NCBI RefSeq assembly: GCF_000715075.1
Contig: NC_134089.1
Coordinates: 106,709,157-106,773,156, forward strand
Direction: 5' to 3'
Length of the DNA stretch: 64,000 bases
Source: Nicotiana tabacum
Taxonomy: Eukaryota; Streptophyta; Magnoliopsida; Solanales; Solanaceae
The notes under the pieces are model-generated. The model ran no database searches and had not been told where the DNA came from. It saw only the letters and a program-made list of their open reading frames with translations. Both the position numbers and the translations under genes were made by a program. Shown piece after piece: positions 1 through 11,383 of this stretch; the first letter of the stretch is position 1; every line of letters starts with the position of its first letter.

Positions 1-1266
1 AACCTGATACGGTACCTCCCAATTTGGACCGAGCTTTCCCTCGTTTGGGTCTCGAGGGTTGATGATGACTTTTCTCAGAATTAAGTCCCCAATTTTGAAG
101 TGTCGAAGATTGGTTCTTCGATTATAGTATCTTTTGTTTCGCTATTTCTGGGCGGCCATTCGAACGTGGGCGGCTTCCTGTTTTTCATCTAGAAATTCGA
201 GGCTCGTGTTCATAGCTTTGTGATTTGATTCTTTTATCATGTATCGAAACCTGACACTGGATTCCCCGACCTCGACCGGGATCAGGGCTTCGATGCCATA
301 TACTAAGGAGAATGGTGTTGCCCCCGTACTAGATTTTAGCATTGTTTGATACGCCTAAAGGACTTCAGATAAAATTTCTCTCCACTTTCCCTTAGCAACC
401 TTTTCTTTAGGTTCTGAATGAGGGTCTTGTTTGTTGATTCCGCCTGTCCGTTCCCACTAGGATGATATGGCGTCGACAGGATCCTTTTTATCTTGTGATC
501 TTTGAGGAACTTTGTTATATTGCTTATGAATTATTTCCCGTTGTCGCACACGATCTCGACAGATATCCTGAATCGGCATATGATGTGATCCCAAATGAAG
601 TCTATGACTTCTTTTTCTTTGACTTTCTCGAAGGCCTATGCTTCAACCCACTTAGAAAATAGTCAATCATAAATAAAATAAAATTAGCTTTACTTGGGGA
701 TGATGGTAGAGGGTCGACGATATCCATTCCCTATTTCATGAATGTCCATGGGGATAGGACTAATGAAGTTGCTCCCCGGGCTGGTGGATCATTGGTGCAT
801 GTCTTTGGCATTTGTCATATTTTTGAACGAACTCCTTAGTACTTTTTTCCATACGATCCCAATAGTATCCCGCTATCATAACTTTGTGAACCAGTGATTC
901 AGCAAAGGAATGGTTTCCGCATGTGCCCTCGTAAATTTCTCGTAGGACATAGTCTGTGTCTCTTGGACCCAAGCATATTGCCAACGGCCCATCAAACATC
1001 CTTCTATACAATGTTCCATCTTCGGACAATGTGAATCGTGTAGCTTTCGTTCGCAGAGTCCTCGATTCCTTAGGGTCCGGCGGATGTTTCCCATTCTTTT
1101 GATAATCGATATAGTTGTTCCTCCAATCCTAAGTTAGGATTGTGGAGTTTATTTCGGCGTTGCCTTCTTCGACTACCAACTTTGAAAGCTGTATGACAGT
1201 CCCCGAGCTAATTTCATCATCTTCAATTGATGACCCCAAATTTGCAAGGGCATCGGCCTCACTGTT
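1..1266 (-). pseudogene. Integrase of element C, degenerate and truncated by the window edge
   Basis: Integrase would insert the element cDNA into the nuclear genome. The zinc-binding region is recognisable at 760-1029 (CGNH, AGYYW and DKCQR blocks), but the first His of the HHCC set reads Tyr (EIYEG where relatives have EIHEG) and the first Cys of the final pair reads Tyr (KYDKC). A GMDI block carrying the first catalytic Asp follows a stop codon near 735-745. The C-terminal part at 142-342 keeps the block around GATPFSLVYGIEALIPVEVG. Several stops lie between these pieces. The short plus-strand ORFs here are shadows. It cannot encode an active enzyme. Confidence 0.85.
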
Positions 1267-1646
1267 CTACTCTCGAGGTACATGGTGTAGGGTCCACTCT
1301 TTGAACTGGTGTAAGGTTACTTGCAATTTGTCCAAGTACCTCTGTATTCGATCTTCTCGAAACTCGAAGGTTTTGTTGACTTGGTTAACCACGAGTTGGG
1401 AATCACACTTGGCCTCGATGACCTCTGCTCCCAAACTTTTAGCCAGCTCAAGACCTGCAATCATGGCCTCATTCTCAGCCTCATTGTTAGTCAACTTAGG
1501 GGTTTTGATAGATTGTCTAATCGTATTGCCTGCGGTGGCTTCAAAATGATGCCTAGCCTGGACCCCTTCACATTCGAAGCACTGTGTGTGAAAAGGGTCC
1601 ACACCTCGAGGATGTACCCGATTTTAGCAATAGTTCCTTTTTGACC
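1267..1646 (-). pseudogene. Archaeal-type RNase H (second RNase H) of element C
   Basis: This piece carries NNEAENEAMIAGLELAKS and CDSQLVVNQV, typical of the extra archaeal-type RNase H that Tat-lineage elements carry after the normal gypsy RNase H. The enzyme degrades the RNA strand of RNA:DNA hybrids during reverse transcription. The frame changes between 1646 and 1602 relative to the upstream RT frame, so the start of the domain is damaged. The block KTFEFREDRIQRYL is the exact counterpart of the place where element B interrupted element D, and I used it to infer the original target sequence there. Confidence 0.8.
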
Positions 1647-3236
1647 TCAGGCACAAGGGCTGGTGTAAAGCCGGCCATGAAATCTTCTAAGATTTGAGAC
1701 TTGATGGCCGTTCGGGGTTGATACTCGATATCGTACCCATTGATTTCGACGACCCATTTGGCTAGTCGGCCCGAGAGCTCGGGGTTGTGTAAAATATTGT
1801 GAAAGGGTATAAGTGGTTACAACACAAATTAGGTGACATTGAAAATACGGCTTTAATTTCCTAGAGGTGCTTATTAGAGCAAAAGATAATTTTTCTAAGT
1901 GTGGGTACCGGGTCTCTGCTTCACCTAAAGTTCGGCTAAAGTAGTAAACAGAAAATTGCATACCTTGCTCTTCTCAAACTAGGACACCACTTACCGCGAC
2001 CTCCGAGACTGCCAAATATAAGAAGAGTTGCTCACCCGTTTTCGGAGTATGAAGCAATGGTGGGCTCGAAAGATACCGCTTTAATTCTTCCAATGCATGT
2101 TGGCATTCCGGAGTCCAAGTGAAATTGTTCTTCTTTTTGAGCAATGAGAACCTGTCACTTTGGTCCGAAGACCTTGAGATGAATCGGCCTAAAGCGACTA
2201 TCCGTCTTGTTAAACTATGTGCGGCCTTTACGCTGTCCACAATTGTGATGTCTTCGATTGCCTTGATTTTATTGGGGTTGATCTTGATTCCCCGGTTTGA
2301 CACCATAAAGCCGAGGAACTTGCCTGATATGACCTCGAATGCGCATTTCTCGGTTGAGCTTCATGTTGTATTTTCTCAATATGTCGAAGGTTTCCTATAA
2401 ATGTGTCAAATGGTCCACTACGCACAGAGACTTAACTAGCATGTCATCAATCCAAACCTCCATTGATTTACCTTTTGTTCTTCGAACATTCGGTTTACTA
2501 GGAATTGATAAGTAGCACCAGCATTTTTTAGCCCAAATGGCATTACATTAAAGCAATAAGTACCATACTTAGTGATAAATTAAGTCCTTTCCTGATCCTT
2601 CGGGTATATTTGTATTTGGTTGTACTCGGAGTAGGCATCGAGAAAGCTGAGGATCTCGTGGCTGGCCGTGGCATCGATCATGCGATCGATATTTTGCAGG
2701 GGAAAAGAGTCCTAAGGGTATGCTTTGTTTAAGTCTTTATAGTCTACACTTATTCTAAGTTTATTCCCCTTCTTGGGGACTACAACTACGTTTGCTGACC
2801 ACTCGGGATATTTTACTTCCCGGATGGATCCTATTTTGAGAAGTTTGGTTACCTCGTCCTTGATGAATGCATGCTTCACCTCGGACTGTGGCCTTCTCTT
2901 TTGCTTTACCAGTCTGAACTTCGGGTCCAAACTCAATCGATGAGTGGTGATCTCCGGTGGGATCCCTATCATGTTAAGGTGAGACCAAGTAAAACAATCC
3001 ATATTTTTAATAAGTAATTTAATGAGTTTTTCGCTGAGCTCGGGAGTTAACCCCGTGTCGAGGTATACCTTTCGATCGGGCATGTGCTCGATCAATTTGA
3101 CTTGTTCCAGCTCTTCGACCGTTGACTTCATGGCATCGGAATCATCGGGGATTAAGAAGGTTCAAGGTGTCATGCAATCATCATCCTCGATAATTTCCTG
3201 CTGTTCAGATCTGGTCGAAGCCGGCGACTGTGGTTG
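1647..3236 (-). pseudogene. Reverse transcriptase and gypsy-type RNase H of element C
   Basis: Recognisable RT blocks include KLLKIGSIREVKYPEW, ANVVVVPKK, LRISVDYKDLNKA (about 2712-2890) and IDDMLVKS (about 2425-2470), where the usual Tyr of the YxDD motif reads Trp. Downstream are NRGIKINPNKIKAIE, FLYLAVSEVAVSGVLV and EAETRYPHLEKLSFALI, the RT connection and gypsy RNase H. At least three in-frame stops interrupt the frame (near 1974, 2710 and 3237). The domain order and the IREVKYPEW block resemble element D (IREVKYPNW) more than A or B. It is non-functional. Confidence 0.87.
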
Positions 3237-3938
3237 CTATTTGACCTTCTGCTTTTCCTTTGATTCTGGTCCCTTTGTTGATGTTATAGTCGATATTGGT
3301 ATCACCTCATCGATTGCAAACATCTCTTTGGCTGCTGGTTGTTCGTAGTACACCGTTTTGGTTCCTTTCGGTGTTGGGAATTTCAATACTTGATCAAGTG
3401 TTGAAGGTACCACCCTCATATTATGGATCCAAGTTCTCCCGAGTAGTGCGTTGTATCTCATATCACATTCGATTACATGGAACTTTGTTTCCTAGTTAGT
3501 TCTAGCCACGTTCACTAGCAATATGATTTCCCCTTTGGTGGTTTCACTTGCCATGTTGAAACCGTTGAGCACTCGAACTGCAGGCACGATTTGATGCTGA
3601 AGACCGAGCTTCTCCACGATCCTCGATCGAATAATATTTGCTGAGCTACCTGGATAAACCAACACAGGTTTAACTTGAATTTTATTCATCAGGATAGATA
3701 TTACCAGTGCATCGTTGTAAGGCTATTCGATCCCTTCTGCATCCTCATCGTTGAAAGATAAGGTATCTTCTGGTAAGTAGTCCTGGATACGTTTCTCCCT
3801 TGTGATTGTGACTTTGATGCGTTTAAATGTCAAACCCAGAGGGATATCGACCCCGCCAACGATCATATGAATCACGTGATATGGTTCTTCCTGTTCGTTT
3901 TTCCTTTTTGCATCTCTGTCTCCGAAGTGATTTTTTGC
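3237..3938 (-). pseudogene. Aspartic protease of element C, active-site Asp lost
   Basis: The retroviral-type aspartic protease releases the polyprotein products. Here the active-site block reads VLVYPGSSANII, where relatives in this window have D at the fourth position (VLIDPGSS in D, LVDNGSS in B), so the catalytic Asp is now Tyr. The downstream flap-like block with [10 protein letters not shown] and [16 protein letters not shown] is well conserved with D. Stops lie near 3492 and 3700. It shares one frame with gag and RT, consistent with a former single polyprotein. Confidence 0.85.
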
Positions 3939-5579
3939 TCAGTCACTCAAGAACTCTCGAAGATGACCTTCGTTAAATAAACGAGCTACCTCTTCCCTTA
4001 ATTGTCTGTTGTCCTCGGTTATGTAACAATGGGTTCCATGGTACTTGCATATTTGATTTGGATTCCTTTGAGCTGGATCGGTCTGCAGGGGTCTGGGCCA
4101 CCTCGTATCCTTGATTCGTCTAATAACTAACACAATACGTGAAGCATCGATGTTGAAGTTGTATTTTGATAACCGTGGTGCTTCTTTAGGCTCGACATGT
4201 TTATCGAAGCCACTCTTACTCATGAGCCCTCGAGAATTTTGACCTCGATCATTCCTTCGATCATTTCGAATGGGATTACGTCTCGGTCCGTTGTTTCTAC
4301 GATCTGTAGTACATGGTTGGTACCGATCTCTGTTCGATCGGGGCTCTTTGTCGATGTCTCTTTGAATCCTGCCTTCGGACCTATTTAGGTAAACAGAACC
4401 GGATGGAACTCCCAACTGATCATCCTCGACTCTGATCTTTGATTGGTTTCGATTATGCACATCGGCCCAAGTCACCGCTGGATATTTAATCAAATTCTGC
4501 TTTAGTTGACGTGATGCTACCAAACTTCGCTCGTTCAAACCTTGAGTAAAGGCTTGGACAACCCAATCATCGGTAACCGAGGGTAGGTCCATGAGCTCCA
4601 TCTAAAATCGAGATACGAATTCCCTTAGCATTTCATTATCCTTTTGTCTCACTTTGAAGAGGTCCGACTTCCTAGTCGCGACCTTTATTGCTCCGGCGTG
4701 TGCCTTTAGGAACAAATCGGCAAGAATGGCGAAAGAATCGATATAATTGGGCGGCAAATTGTGGTACCATATCATTGCCCCCTTCGATAAAGTTTCTCTA
4801 AGTTTTCTCAACAGAACAGATTCAATTTCATCGTCTTCTAAGTTATTTCCTTTTATTGCGCCTATATAAAAAGTGACATGCTCGTTAGGATCAGTGGTTC
4901 CATTGTACTCGAGAATTTTTGGCATGTGGAATTTCTTCGGAATGGGCTTCGGAGCCGCACTTGACGGGAAAAGCTTCTATATAAACTTTTTCGAATCCAA
5001 ACCCTTCAGAATCGGGGGTGCCCCCGGCATTTGATCAACCCGGGAATTGTACGTTTCTAACTTTTTATCATTAGCCTCAATCTTATTTTCTCCCGATTCA
5101 ATCCGTTTAGTGAGCTCCTCGAGCATCTTCATGATGGCGGGATCAGTTCCCGATCCATTATCATTCAATTTCTCCTATACGGGTTCGACCCTATGAACAA
5201 CTTCCTGTGATGTATCGAGTTCAATTCTGCTTGGGGCTCGATTCTGATTTTGGAATTGCGCTATCGCGCCCTGCTGAGTTTGTAGCATGTCAAATATCAT
5301 TCGATGGCTAATTTCGCCTTCTTCACCATTTTGTACGTTCTGATCGGCTGCCCGGGCGTCTCTGCGAATACTATTTTCAGGGTCGGTGCCTAAATCTCCA
5401 CGAATGGCCACACAAGAACTGACATCAACTAGATTTACGGCCTATGGTGCATCGGTATTGATTGGAGGCACTCCATTTCCCGGGGCGGCTACGTGTTTGT
5501 TTTTGCCATGAAGACCAAGGCCGGTATTAATGTGAGGTACTTCCTGAGAGTTTGACACGTTGATTCCTGAAATAGAAAG
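3939..5579 (-). pseudogene. Gag of element C, 5' end cut by insertion of element A
   Basis: Gag is the structural protein that packages the element RNA. The retrotransposon gag domain is visible at about 4400-4925 (MPKILEYNGTTDPNEHV, GAMIWYHNLPP, REFVSRF). A Cys/His block CKYHGTHCYITEDNRQL follows near 3990-4060. Stops at 4602, 4977 and 5175 and near 5440 are all in the same frame. The gag frame can be followed upstream to the insertion site of A at 5579, which means A landed at or within a few codons of the gag start. The original start codon is uncertain: an ATG at 32241-32243 on the far side of A is out of frame with the rest. Confidence 0.85.
5575..5579. repeat. Left target-site duplication of element A (gaaag)
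   Basis: The five bases directly left of the LTR terminus TGTCACAG read gaaag. The five bases right of the other terminus (32234-32238) read aaaag. One mismatch in five is acceptable for an old insertion, and the flanks belong to the same element C on both sides. Confidence 0.75.
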
Positions 5580-5668
5580 TGTCACAGCTCCTTTTTACAT
5601 ACCCGAGGGGGTACAAGGGAGTTTTTTCCAATTAAAGGACAATCGAAACGGGATTTATTTATTTATTT

Positions 5669-5705
5669 CAGAGTCGCCACTTGGGAGATTTAGGGTGTCC
5701 CAAGT
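5669..5705 (-). promoter_or_regulatory. U5 hairpin with internal PBS-like 11-mer (A, 3' LTR)
   Basis: On the minus strand an 8-bp perfect stem ACTTGGGA/TCCCAAGT with an 11-nt loop is followed at once by TGGCGACTCTG. Those 11 nt equal the first 11 nt of the true PBS. The same arrangement is present in all five Ogre-type LTR copies in this window. Confidence 0.75.
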
Positions 5706-6590
5706 CACCAATTTTAATCCCGAATCGAGGAAAAGAATGACTCTGTTTAACAGTCTGCGCACCAGAAATCCGGATAAGGAATTCTGTTAACCCGGGAGAA
5801 GCTGTTAGGCATTCCCGAGTTCCGTGGTTCTAGCACGGTCGCTCAACTGTTATATTCGGCTTGATTATCTGATTTTATAAAAATATGAACTTATGTGCAA
5901 ATTTTATTTTTTTACCGCTTTCATAATTGTTATTATTATTTTTACAAGAATATGAACATCGTTTAAAAATATGTCTTTGGATTGCGTCACATAAAATGCA
6001 CCCGCGATCCGGAACGTATTTTTATTCAATGTTTTAGGATTTGGATTTGGGTCGCATAAATGCGCACCCGTGTTTAAGAATGTATTATTATTAAATCGTG
6101 CCTAAAGCGATTAGCGTATTATTATTTATGGGTAAGACTGTGGAATTCACTAAACAGTCCATCCCGAATTCTAAATACTCAATTAAATATTTATTGAGGG
6201 CCCCACAATTTTGTATTTTTTATTCGGCGAGGCTCGTCTCATTTATTTTTAAAAGACAATCCTAAAATGCCTACATTATTCTCTATTAAATTTGTCTCTA
6301 CAAAATAAAAAAAAATGTCTTAATTTATTTACAGGCTGAAATTGACCAATAATATTTAATTAAACAACATTCTTCCAAGTTCCAAAATGGTCTATTTTGA
6401 TAAACTAACGTGTTTTTTGAGACATGATAATCATCCAACAATAGCGAATTAACTAGACGAAGTTACTACACCATTTATTTATTTTTAGGAAATATATAGG
6501 TAGTTCGTCCGTTAAGCTATCATCCGATGTTTCACTATATGTATTAAATATCTACATGATTCTGATTTTTTGCAAGCTAAATAATTTATA

Positions 6591-6595
6591 CATAC
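6591..6595. repeat. Left target-site duplication of solo LTR S (catac)
   Basis: catac precedes the LTR start TGTAAGCATG and recurs at 10867-10871 just after the LTR end GTGTGACA. In the uninterrupted 5' LTR of element A the site reads once, as tatacatacaaataaaat (about 29140-29157). Confidence 0.97.
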
Positions 6596-8761
6596 TGTAA
6601 GCATGGGATTTTTGCTTCACGGACAATCGCTCCAAAAGAAAATAAAAATAGTAACAAATGACTTCGCTATACAATGTTTCGAGTTTTCCGTGACATGCGT
6701 TGTTAGTCATTTGTGGGTCTGTCCATTTTGCATCTAATCTTACCGATCAAAATACAAAGCATGTATGTCAGGGTAATTAAAACCATAATTCGGTCATTAA
6801 AAAGAACGAAAATTCAAAAAAATATATATATGTATCGTTCGTTCTAGGTTGTGTTTTAATTTACTTAAATATTTTAATTTGGTGTGATAATTGTGTTGAA
6901 GTGTCACATGGTCGTTTGTTTTAATTTCATTTGTTTTATTATTTATTTTGTTATTTCATTTTTTGTTTTAAAATAAGAGAACAAAGAAAAGAGTGATTTG
7001 GGCCCAAGAGATAAGATAAAAATAGGCCCAAAACCGGCACAAGGACCCAGCCCAAGTCAGGCCTGCCCAAACGCTGATTCAAACGACGCCGTATCAGCTC
7101 CCTTATCAGAACCGTTGATCTGACTCAAATAAACGGTCCTGATCAAGTTGATCACTTCACTTCGACGACGTCGTTTCAGGCAGATTAATCTAAGCCGTCC
7201 AACCCCTTGATCCAACGGACCTAGGCCATTTCCCTTAAACCCGTCAAACTCTGACCCGATCCAGCCTCACCCGGTCTCACCCACTATCAAACCCAAAACG
7301 ACATCGTCTTCCCTAAGTGAATAGATCCTGGCCATAGATCTCATTTGATCTAACGGCCAGGATCTAAACCCCTAGATCGTATATAAGCTTTCTATCGTAC
7401 CCCACGCCCCCTATTCGAACCCCCTCCACTCATCGTCTTCACCAAACACTGAAACCCCCCCAAACCCTAGCAGCCGCCCTAGTCTCCCTCGCCATTAAAG
7501 CCGGCGGCATGAACGCCGGTGACCACCTCCTGAACACCCTAGGACCACCTCACTGTCCTAAACATGGATCTGCTATCCATTTGCCTCGAATCACCTTCTG
7601 TCGTCTCGAATCTTCATTTGAAAATTTGAGTCGAACTCTGACCTATACCAAACCACCCCATCTTCGTACCAGACACTCCCCTGACCCTCCTCGTGACCAA
7701 ACCAAGTTTGGTTTGGTCCGAATCTACCCACAACTCCCAAAAACTCAAATCTGAGAATCTGAACCTTAAAACACAAGAGCCTGAGGAATCCGACCTGCTT
7801 CATAGAGGGTTTGACGTCTAATAGACCTTAACCAAGGTGTTCTCGGTTGAGAACACCCTGGTTAGAGTTTGTTTGGCCTCAAATGGTCAAATCTAATTCG
7901 GACTGGGGTCGGCCTGCTTTGAACATTTTCTAGTAAGTTTTCCTTTTCTGTTTTTGTGTGGATGAGTCTGTTAGCATGTTCTGTTGTGTTTGTTCGGTAT
8001 TTTCTGATACTTTTCTTAATTTCTTCCGTCCTTGTAAAGACCTTTTATTTGGTCGATTGTCTTCTATGTATGTTTTGAACGTATTCTGTGATATACATGT
8101 TCGATTAGATTAGTCGTCGCATAAATAATTCATATAGGTTCCCAATAATTGAACAAAAGTTGTCTGATGCCCTTTGGGTCCCTGTACGTATTGTTTATGT
8201 GAACGATTGATTATTACCTGTTGTATTTAGTATAGTCGACTCGATAAACCTCGTCGATTAGTTTTCTATAACTAATGGATCAAATGAGCTAATAATTTCA
8301 CATGACTAATTGAACCTTGTCACTGACTGAATGCCCGGCATCGTCTGAAATAAGTTTGTTTGCATTGCAAAAATGACTGAAAAGGTTCAGTCCAGGACAG
8401 TCCTGAATTTGAACTTTCATGAGTTCAGAATGCCCTGATGATGCAATGGGCAGGGCAGTAATAAGCAGGGTTTAACAGGGGTAGTCTGGGGTTTGAAAAG
8501 AAAAAAAAGGGCTTAGTTTAAATGAGCTGACAAGTAGGGTACTAATTTGGGATTAAACTAATACCAATGGGGAACAAGACACAAGAGTATGGGGTTTAAA
8601 AAGAATACTTAAATAAACCCATAACCTTTGATTAAAGAAAAAGCCAGGCGTGGGGAACAAAATGGCTGGCATCAAAAGATGCTTAAGCATGGGTTTAAAG
8701 AGTATGGGCAGTCTGCAAGTGGGAGGATCCAGGCAGCTTAGCTGCACTGGGTCGTTTGGCT

Positions 8762-8770
8762 TATAAATAG
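8762..8770 (+). promoter_or_regulatory. TATA box of solo LTR S
   Basis: TATAAATAG sits near the middle of the LTR, 2.17 kb from its start, in the position expected for the U3/R promoter. Transcription would start about 30 bp downstream, near 8795-8800. Confidence 0.7.
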
Positions 8771-9837
8771 GCCATTTCAGAACTTAAAGAGGGGCTGGAA
8801 ATTTGAGTCTTAAGAGAGGTCTTGTGAGTTTAAAGAAAACTGAAAACATAAGGAAATTTCTAGTAAGTACTGTAATCAAACACTGTCTGAAAGCTACATA
8901 AGGGTTCGTATTGGTCAAGCTGTCTTGGCCAAGTTCTGTTGTTTGCACTGATTGAGCTGCTTGTGATTGTTGGACTGCTGGTGTTGCTGCATAGAACACT
9001 CTGTTACTTCTGTTTGTTTCATTACTCTTTCTGGGATTACTTGTTTGGTGCTCGACCATCTGCTGGTTTTCTTTGTTCTGGAAATTGTTGCTGGTTGTCT
9101 GTGGACTGTGGAAAACACTTGTGATTGTTGGTTTGTTGCTGTGTTGTTGCTGTGTATCTGCTGTTGCTGTGTTTACTGCATACTGCCCAGCTGATCATTC
9201 CTTTCTTCTTTGTCCTCTATACCAGGTACACAACCAATGCACTATCAAATGTAATTGGAACATTGAGCATGAATGCAAAAAGAAAAGACCTGAAGTTGAC
9301 TTTCATACATAGATTGTTATATTAGATATCATGTATTGTATGATAATTTTCATTCCTGTGTTGACAATAGAAGCAGCCTGTATGCCCAGTGTATATCAAT
9401 ATAGATTAGCTAAATGGTAGTTTACATATGTATGCTGATAGGTGAAAATATTCTCAATGAAATAGGTTGCATCTCAGACTTAGTTTTACTTTGTAATATG
9501 TGTTGTAATGTATGCCAAACATGAAAACTGTACATCATTGGCTAAGTTCTTCCTCTTCTGATAATTGGTCCCATATAACTAGTAAACCACATGTTAAGAC
9601 AAAGAACACAAAACTTGCAATCTCAACCTCATGAAGGTCGAGCCCAGGTCAAAACAGACCAAGCAGGCCCGCATCGAACAAACCATGGCCCAGGTCTGGC
9701 TCATCACACATGGGCTGGATTTGGGCCCGTGATTATTTGTTCGGCTGACTGTGCACGCAGCCTCGTTTCTGAATTTTTTAAGCATTCTGAATCCTGCTAT
9801 AAATGACCTGCAAGCATATAATTAACTAGGACTATCT

Positions 9838-10500
9838 CCGCTTCCAATTAATAGAGACACATGCGACAAGAAACGTAGTTGCTACAGGATATCCTTTTAA
9901 AATAAAAGACGAGATGAGCCTCGACAAATAAAAACGCACAAGCTGCGGGGCCCTCGTTAAATGTATATTATTGAAGCATTCAGTTTCTAGGACGGGTCGT
10001 TTAGCAAATCTCACGGCCCTCCCAGAATAATAACGCGATAGTCTCTTTAAGCACGTACTTAATAATGTTATCTTCTTAAACTCGGGTGCACATTTATGTG
10101 ACCCAAATCCAAATCTCAACGGAATCGAAATGTGTCTCTAACCACGGGTACATTGATTGTGGCGTGGTCTGAGATGCATTTCCATGACGTTGCAAATTCT
10201 TTTCATAAGGAATGAGACGAGCCTCGACAAACAAAGATGTACAAAGTGCGGGGCTCTCTAAATGTATATATATAAAAATACTTAGAATTCGGGACATGCC
10301 GTTTAGCGAATTTCATGGCTTTTCCCCAAGATAACAATACGCTAGTTGCTTTAAGCGCGCCTTTAATAATTTATTTTCCTTAACTCGGGTGCACATTTAT
10401 GTGACCCAAATCCAAATCTCAACCGAGTCGAGATATGTCAACAATCACGTGTACATTGATGTAACGTGATTCGAGGTATGTTTTCACGACGTTGCAATTC
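9838..10500 (+). repeat. Degenerate tandem duplication of about 303 bp inside LTR S
   Basis: The block CTCGGGTGCACATTTATGTG occurs at 10081 and again at 10384, an offset of 303 bp. The preceding stretches also align: ATGAGCCTCGACAAA then GTGCGGGGC-like sequence near 9915 and 10215, and the GTTTAGC block at about 10008 and 10310. The following stretches align up to ACGACGTTGCAATTC-like sequence. LTRs of A and B show a single similar unit here, so the duplication belongs to the S subfamily. Confidence 0.8.
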
Positions 10501-10741
10501 CCTGTAAAAAATAATAATAATTATGAAAGCAGTTAAAAGATAAAATTGGCACATAAGTTCATATTTGTATAAAATCAGATAATCAAGCCGAATATAACAG
10601 TTGAGCGACCGTGCTAGAACCACGGAACTCGGGAATGCCTAACACCTTCTCCCGGGTTAACAGAATTCCTTATCCGGATTTCTGATACGTAGACTGTAAT
10701 ATGGAGTCACTCATTTTCTCGATTTGGGATCAAAATTGGTG

Positions 10742-10778
10742 ACTTGGGACACCCTAAACCTCCCAAGTGGCGACTCTG
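10742..10778 (+). promoter_or_regulatory. U5 hairpin with internal PBS-like 11-mer (S)
   Basis: An ACTTGGGA/TCCCAAGT stem is followed directly by TGGCGACTCTG at 10768-10778. It is the same arrangement as in A and B although the U3 of S is unrelated. Confidence 0.75.
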
Positions 10779-10866
10779 AAATAATTAAACAAATCCCGTT
10801 TCGATTGTCTTTTAATTGGAAAAACTCCCTTGTACCCTCGCGGGTATGTAAAAAGGAGGTGTGACA

Positions 10867-10871
10867 CATAC
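10867..10871. repeat. Right target-site duplication of solo LTR S (catac)
   Basis: This is an identical copy of 6591-6595, directly after the LTR terminus GTGTGACA. Confidence 0.97.
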
Positions 10872-11375
10872 AAATAAAATTCAGAATATAATTAAATATA
10901 ATTCAGAATTTCAACTCTTCATTTTCGTATTCATACTTCATATTTCGGATTACAATAACCAGCGTATCAGTTGTGTACCTGATTTGGAAGCAAAAGAAAA
11001 TGAAAGATGAGAATCAGCAGTAGTAATAACAATACAGCACAGCAGCAACAATCCAGCAACAGTAACAACCCAGGAACAGAGTTTGCAAACCGGTGGAGTA
11101 TTAATGCCAAAAACAAAAGCTTCAAGCTTTGATGACACAACAATTATTAATGCTAATTTCAAACAATGAAAGAAAGCAGAATATTTTTTTTAAACTAAAC
11201 AAAGTTTAAATATTTTTTTTTCCGGAATTTTCTCTCTCTTAAATGTTCAACCTTTTTTCTCTCTCTTATTCTCTTTCTGTCAGATTTTTTCCTCTCTATC
11301 TGTATTTTTTTTCGTCTGTCTGTTTATATTTTTCTGTCTATCTCTCTTTTCTTTAAATCTGATTTCAAGACTTCC

Positions 11376-11383
11376 TATATATA
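11376..11383 (-). promoter_or_regulatory. TATA box in the 3' LTR of A
   Basis: TATATATA on the minus strand is followed by GGAAGTCTTG, matching the TATATATAT ... GAAGTCTTG arrangement in the LTRs of B. Confidence 0.65.

Larger units (their letters stand above)
1..5579 (-). mobile_element. Element C, left part: degenerate Ty3/gypsy Tat-lineage retrotransposon
   Basis: Reading the minus strand from 5579 down to 1 gives gag, protease, reverse transcriptase, RNase H and integrase in that order, the domain order of Ty3/gypsy. Nearly all of it lies in one frame broken by in-frame stops, with one frame change near 1605-1646. That fits a single gag-pol ORF that has decayed by point mutation. The 3' end and 3' LTR lie outside the window to the left. 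The 5' LTR, PBS and first leader bases are at 32234-32956, separated from this part by the insertion of element A. It is related to element D but clearly diverged from it, and more distantly related to A and B. Confidence 0.9.
6596..10866 (+). mobile_element. Solo LTR S of an Ogre-type element, 4271 bp
   Basis: The sequence starts TGTAAGCATG and ends GGTGTGACA and has a perfect 5-bp target duplication. It contains no PBS, gag, pol or internal sequence, so it is a solo LTR, the usual product of recombination between the two LTRs of one copy. Its terminal bases and the last few hundred bp (U5) match the LTRs of A and B, while U3 is largely different, so it belongs to a different subfamily. It has a plus-strand TATA box at 8762. 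The short ORFs inside (such as 7509-7754, 8784-9059 and 9073-9312) are not supported as genes. Confidence 0.95.

Noticed and set aside
5560..5790. Open frame of 76 codons recurring at 28107-28343 and, on the other strand, at 62243-62473
   Set aside because: It is the antisense reading of the conserved U5 end of the LTRs. It recurs because U5 recurs, and its conservation is better explained by the hairpin and PBS-like element.
8915..9325. Cys/Val-rich ORFs in solo LTR S as a membrane protein
   Set aside because: TTG/CTG-rich LTR sequence with overlapping frames and no conservation in the A or B LTRs.
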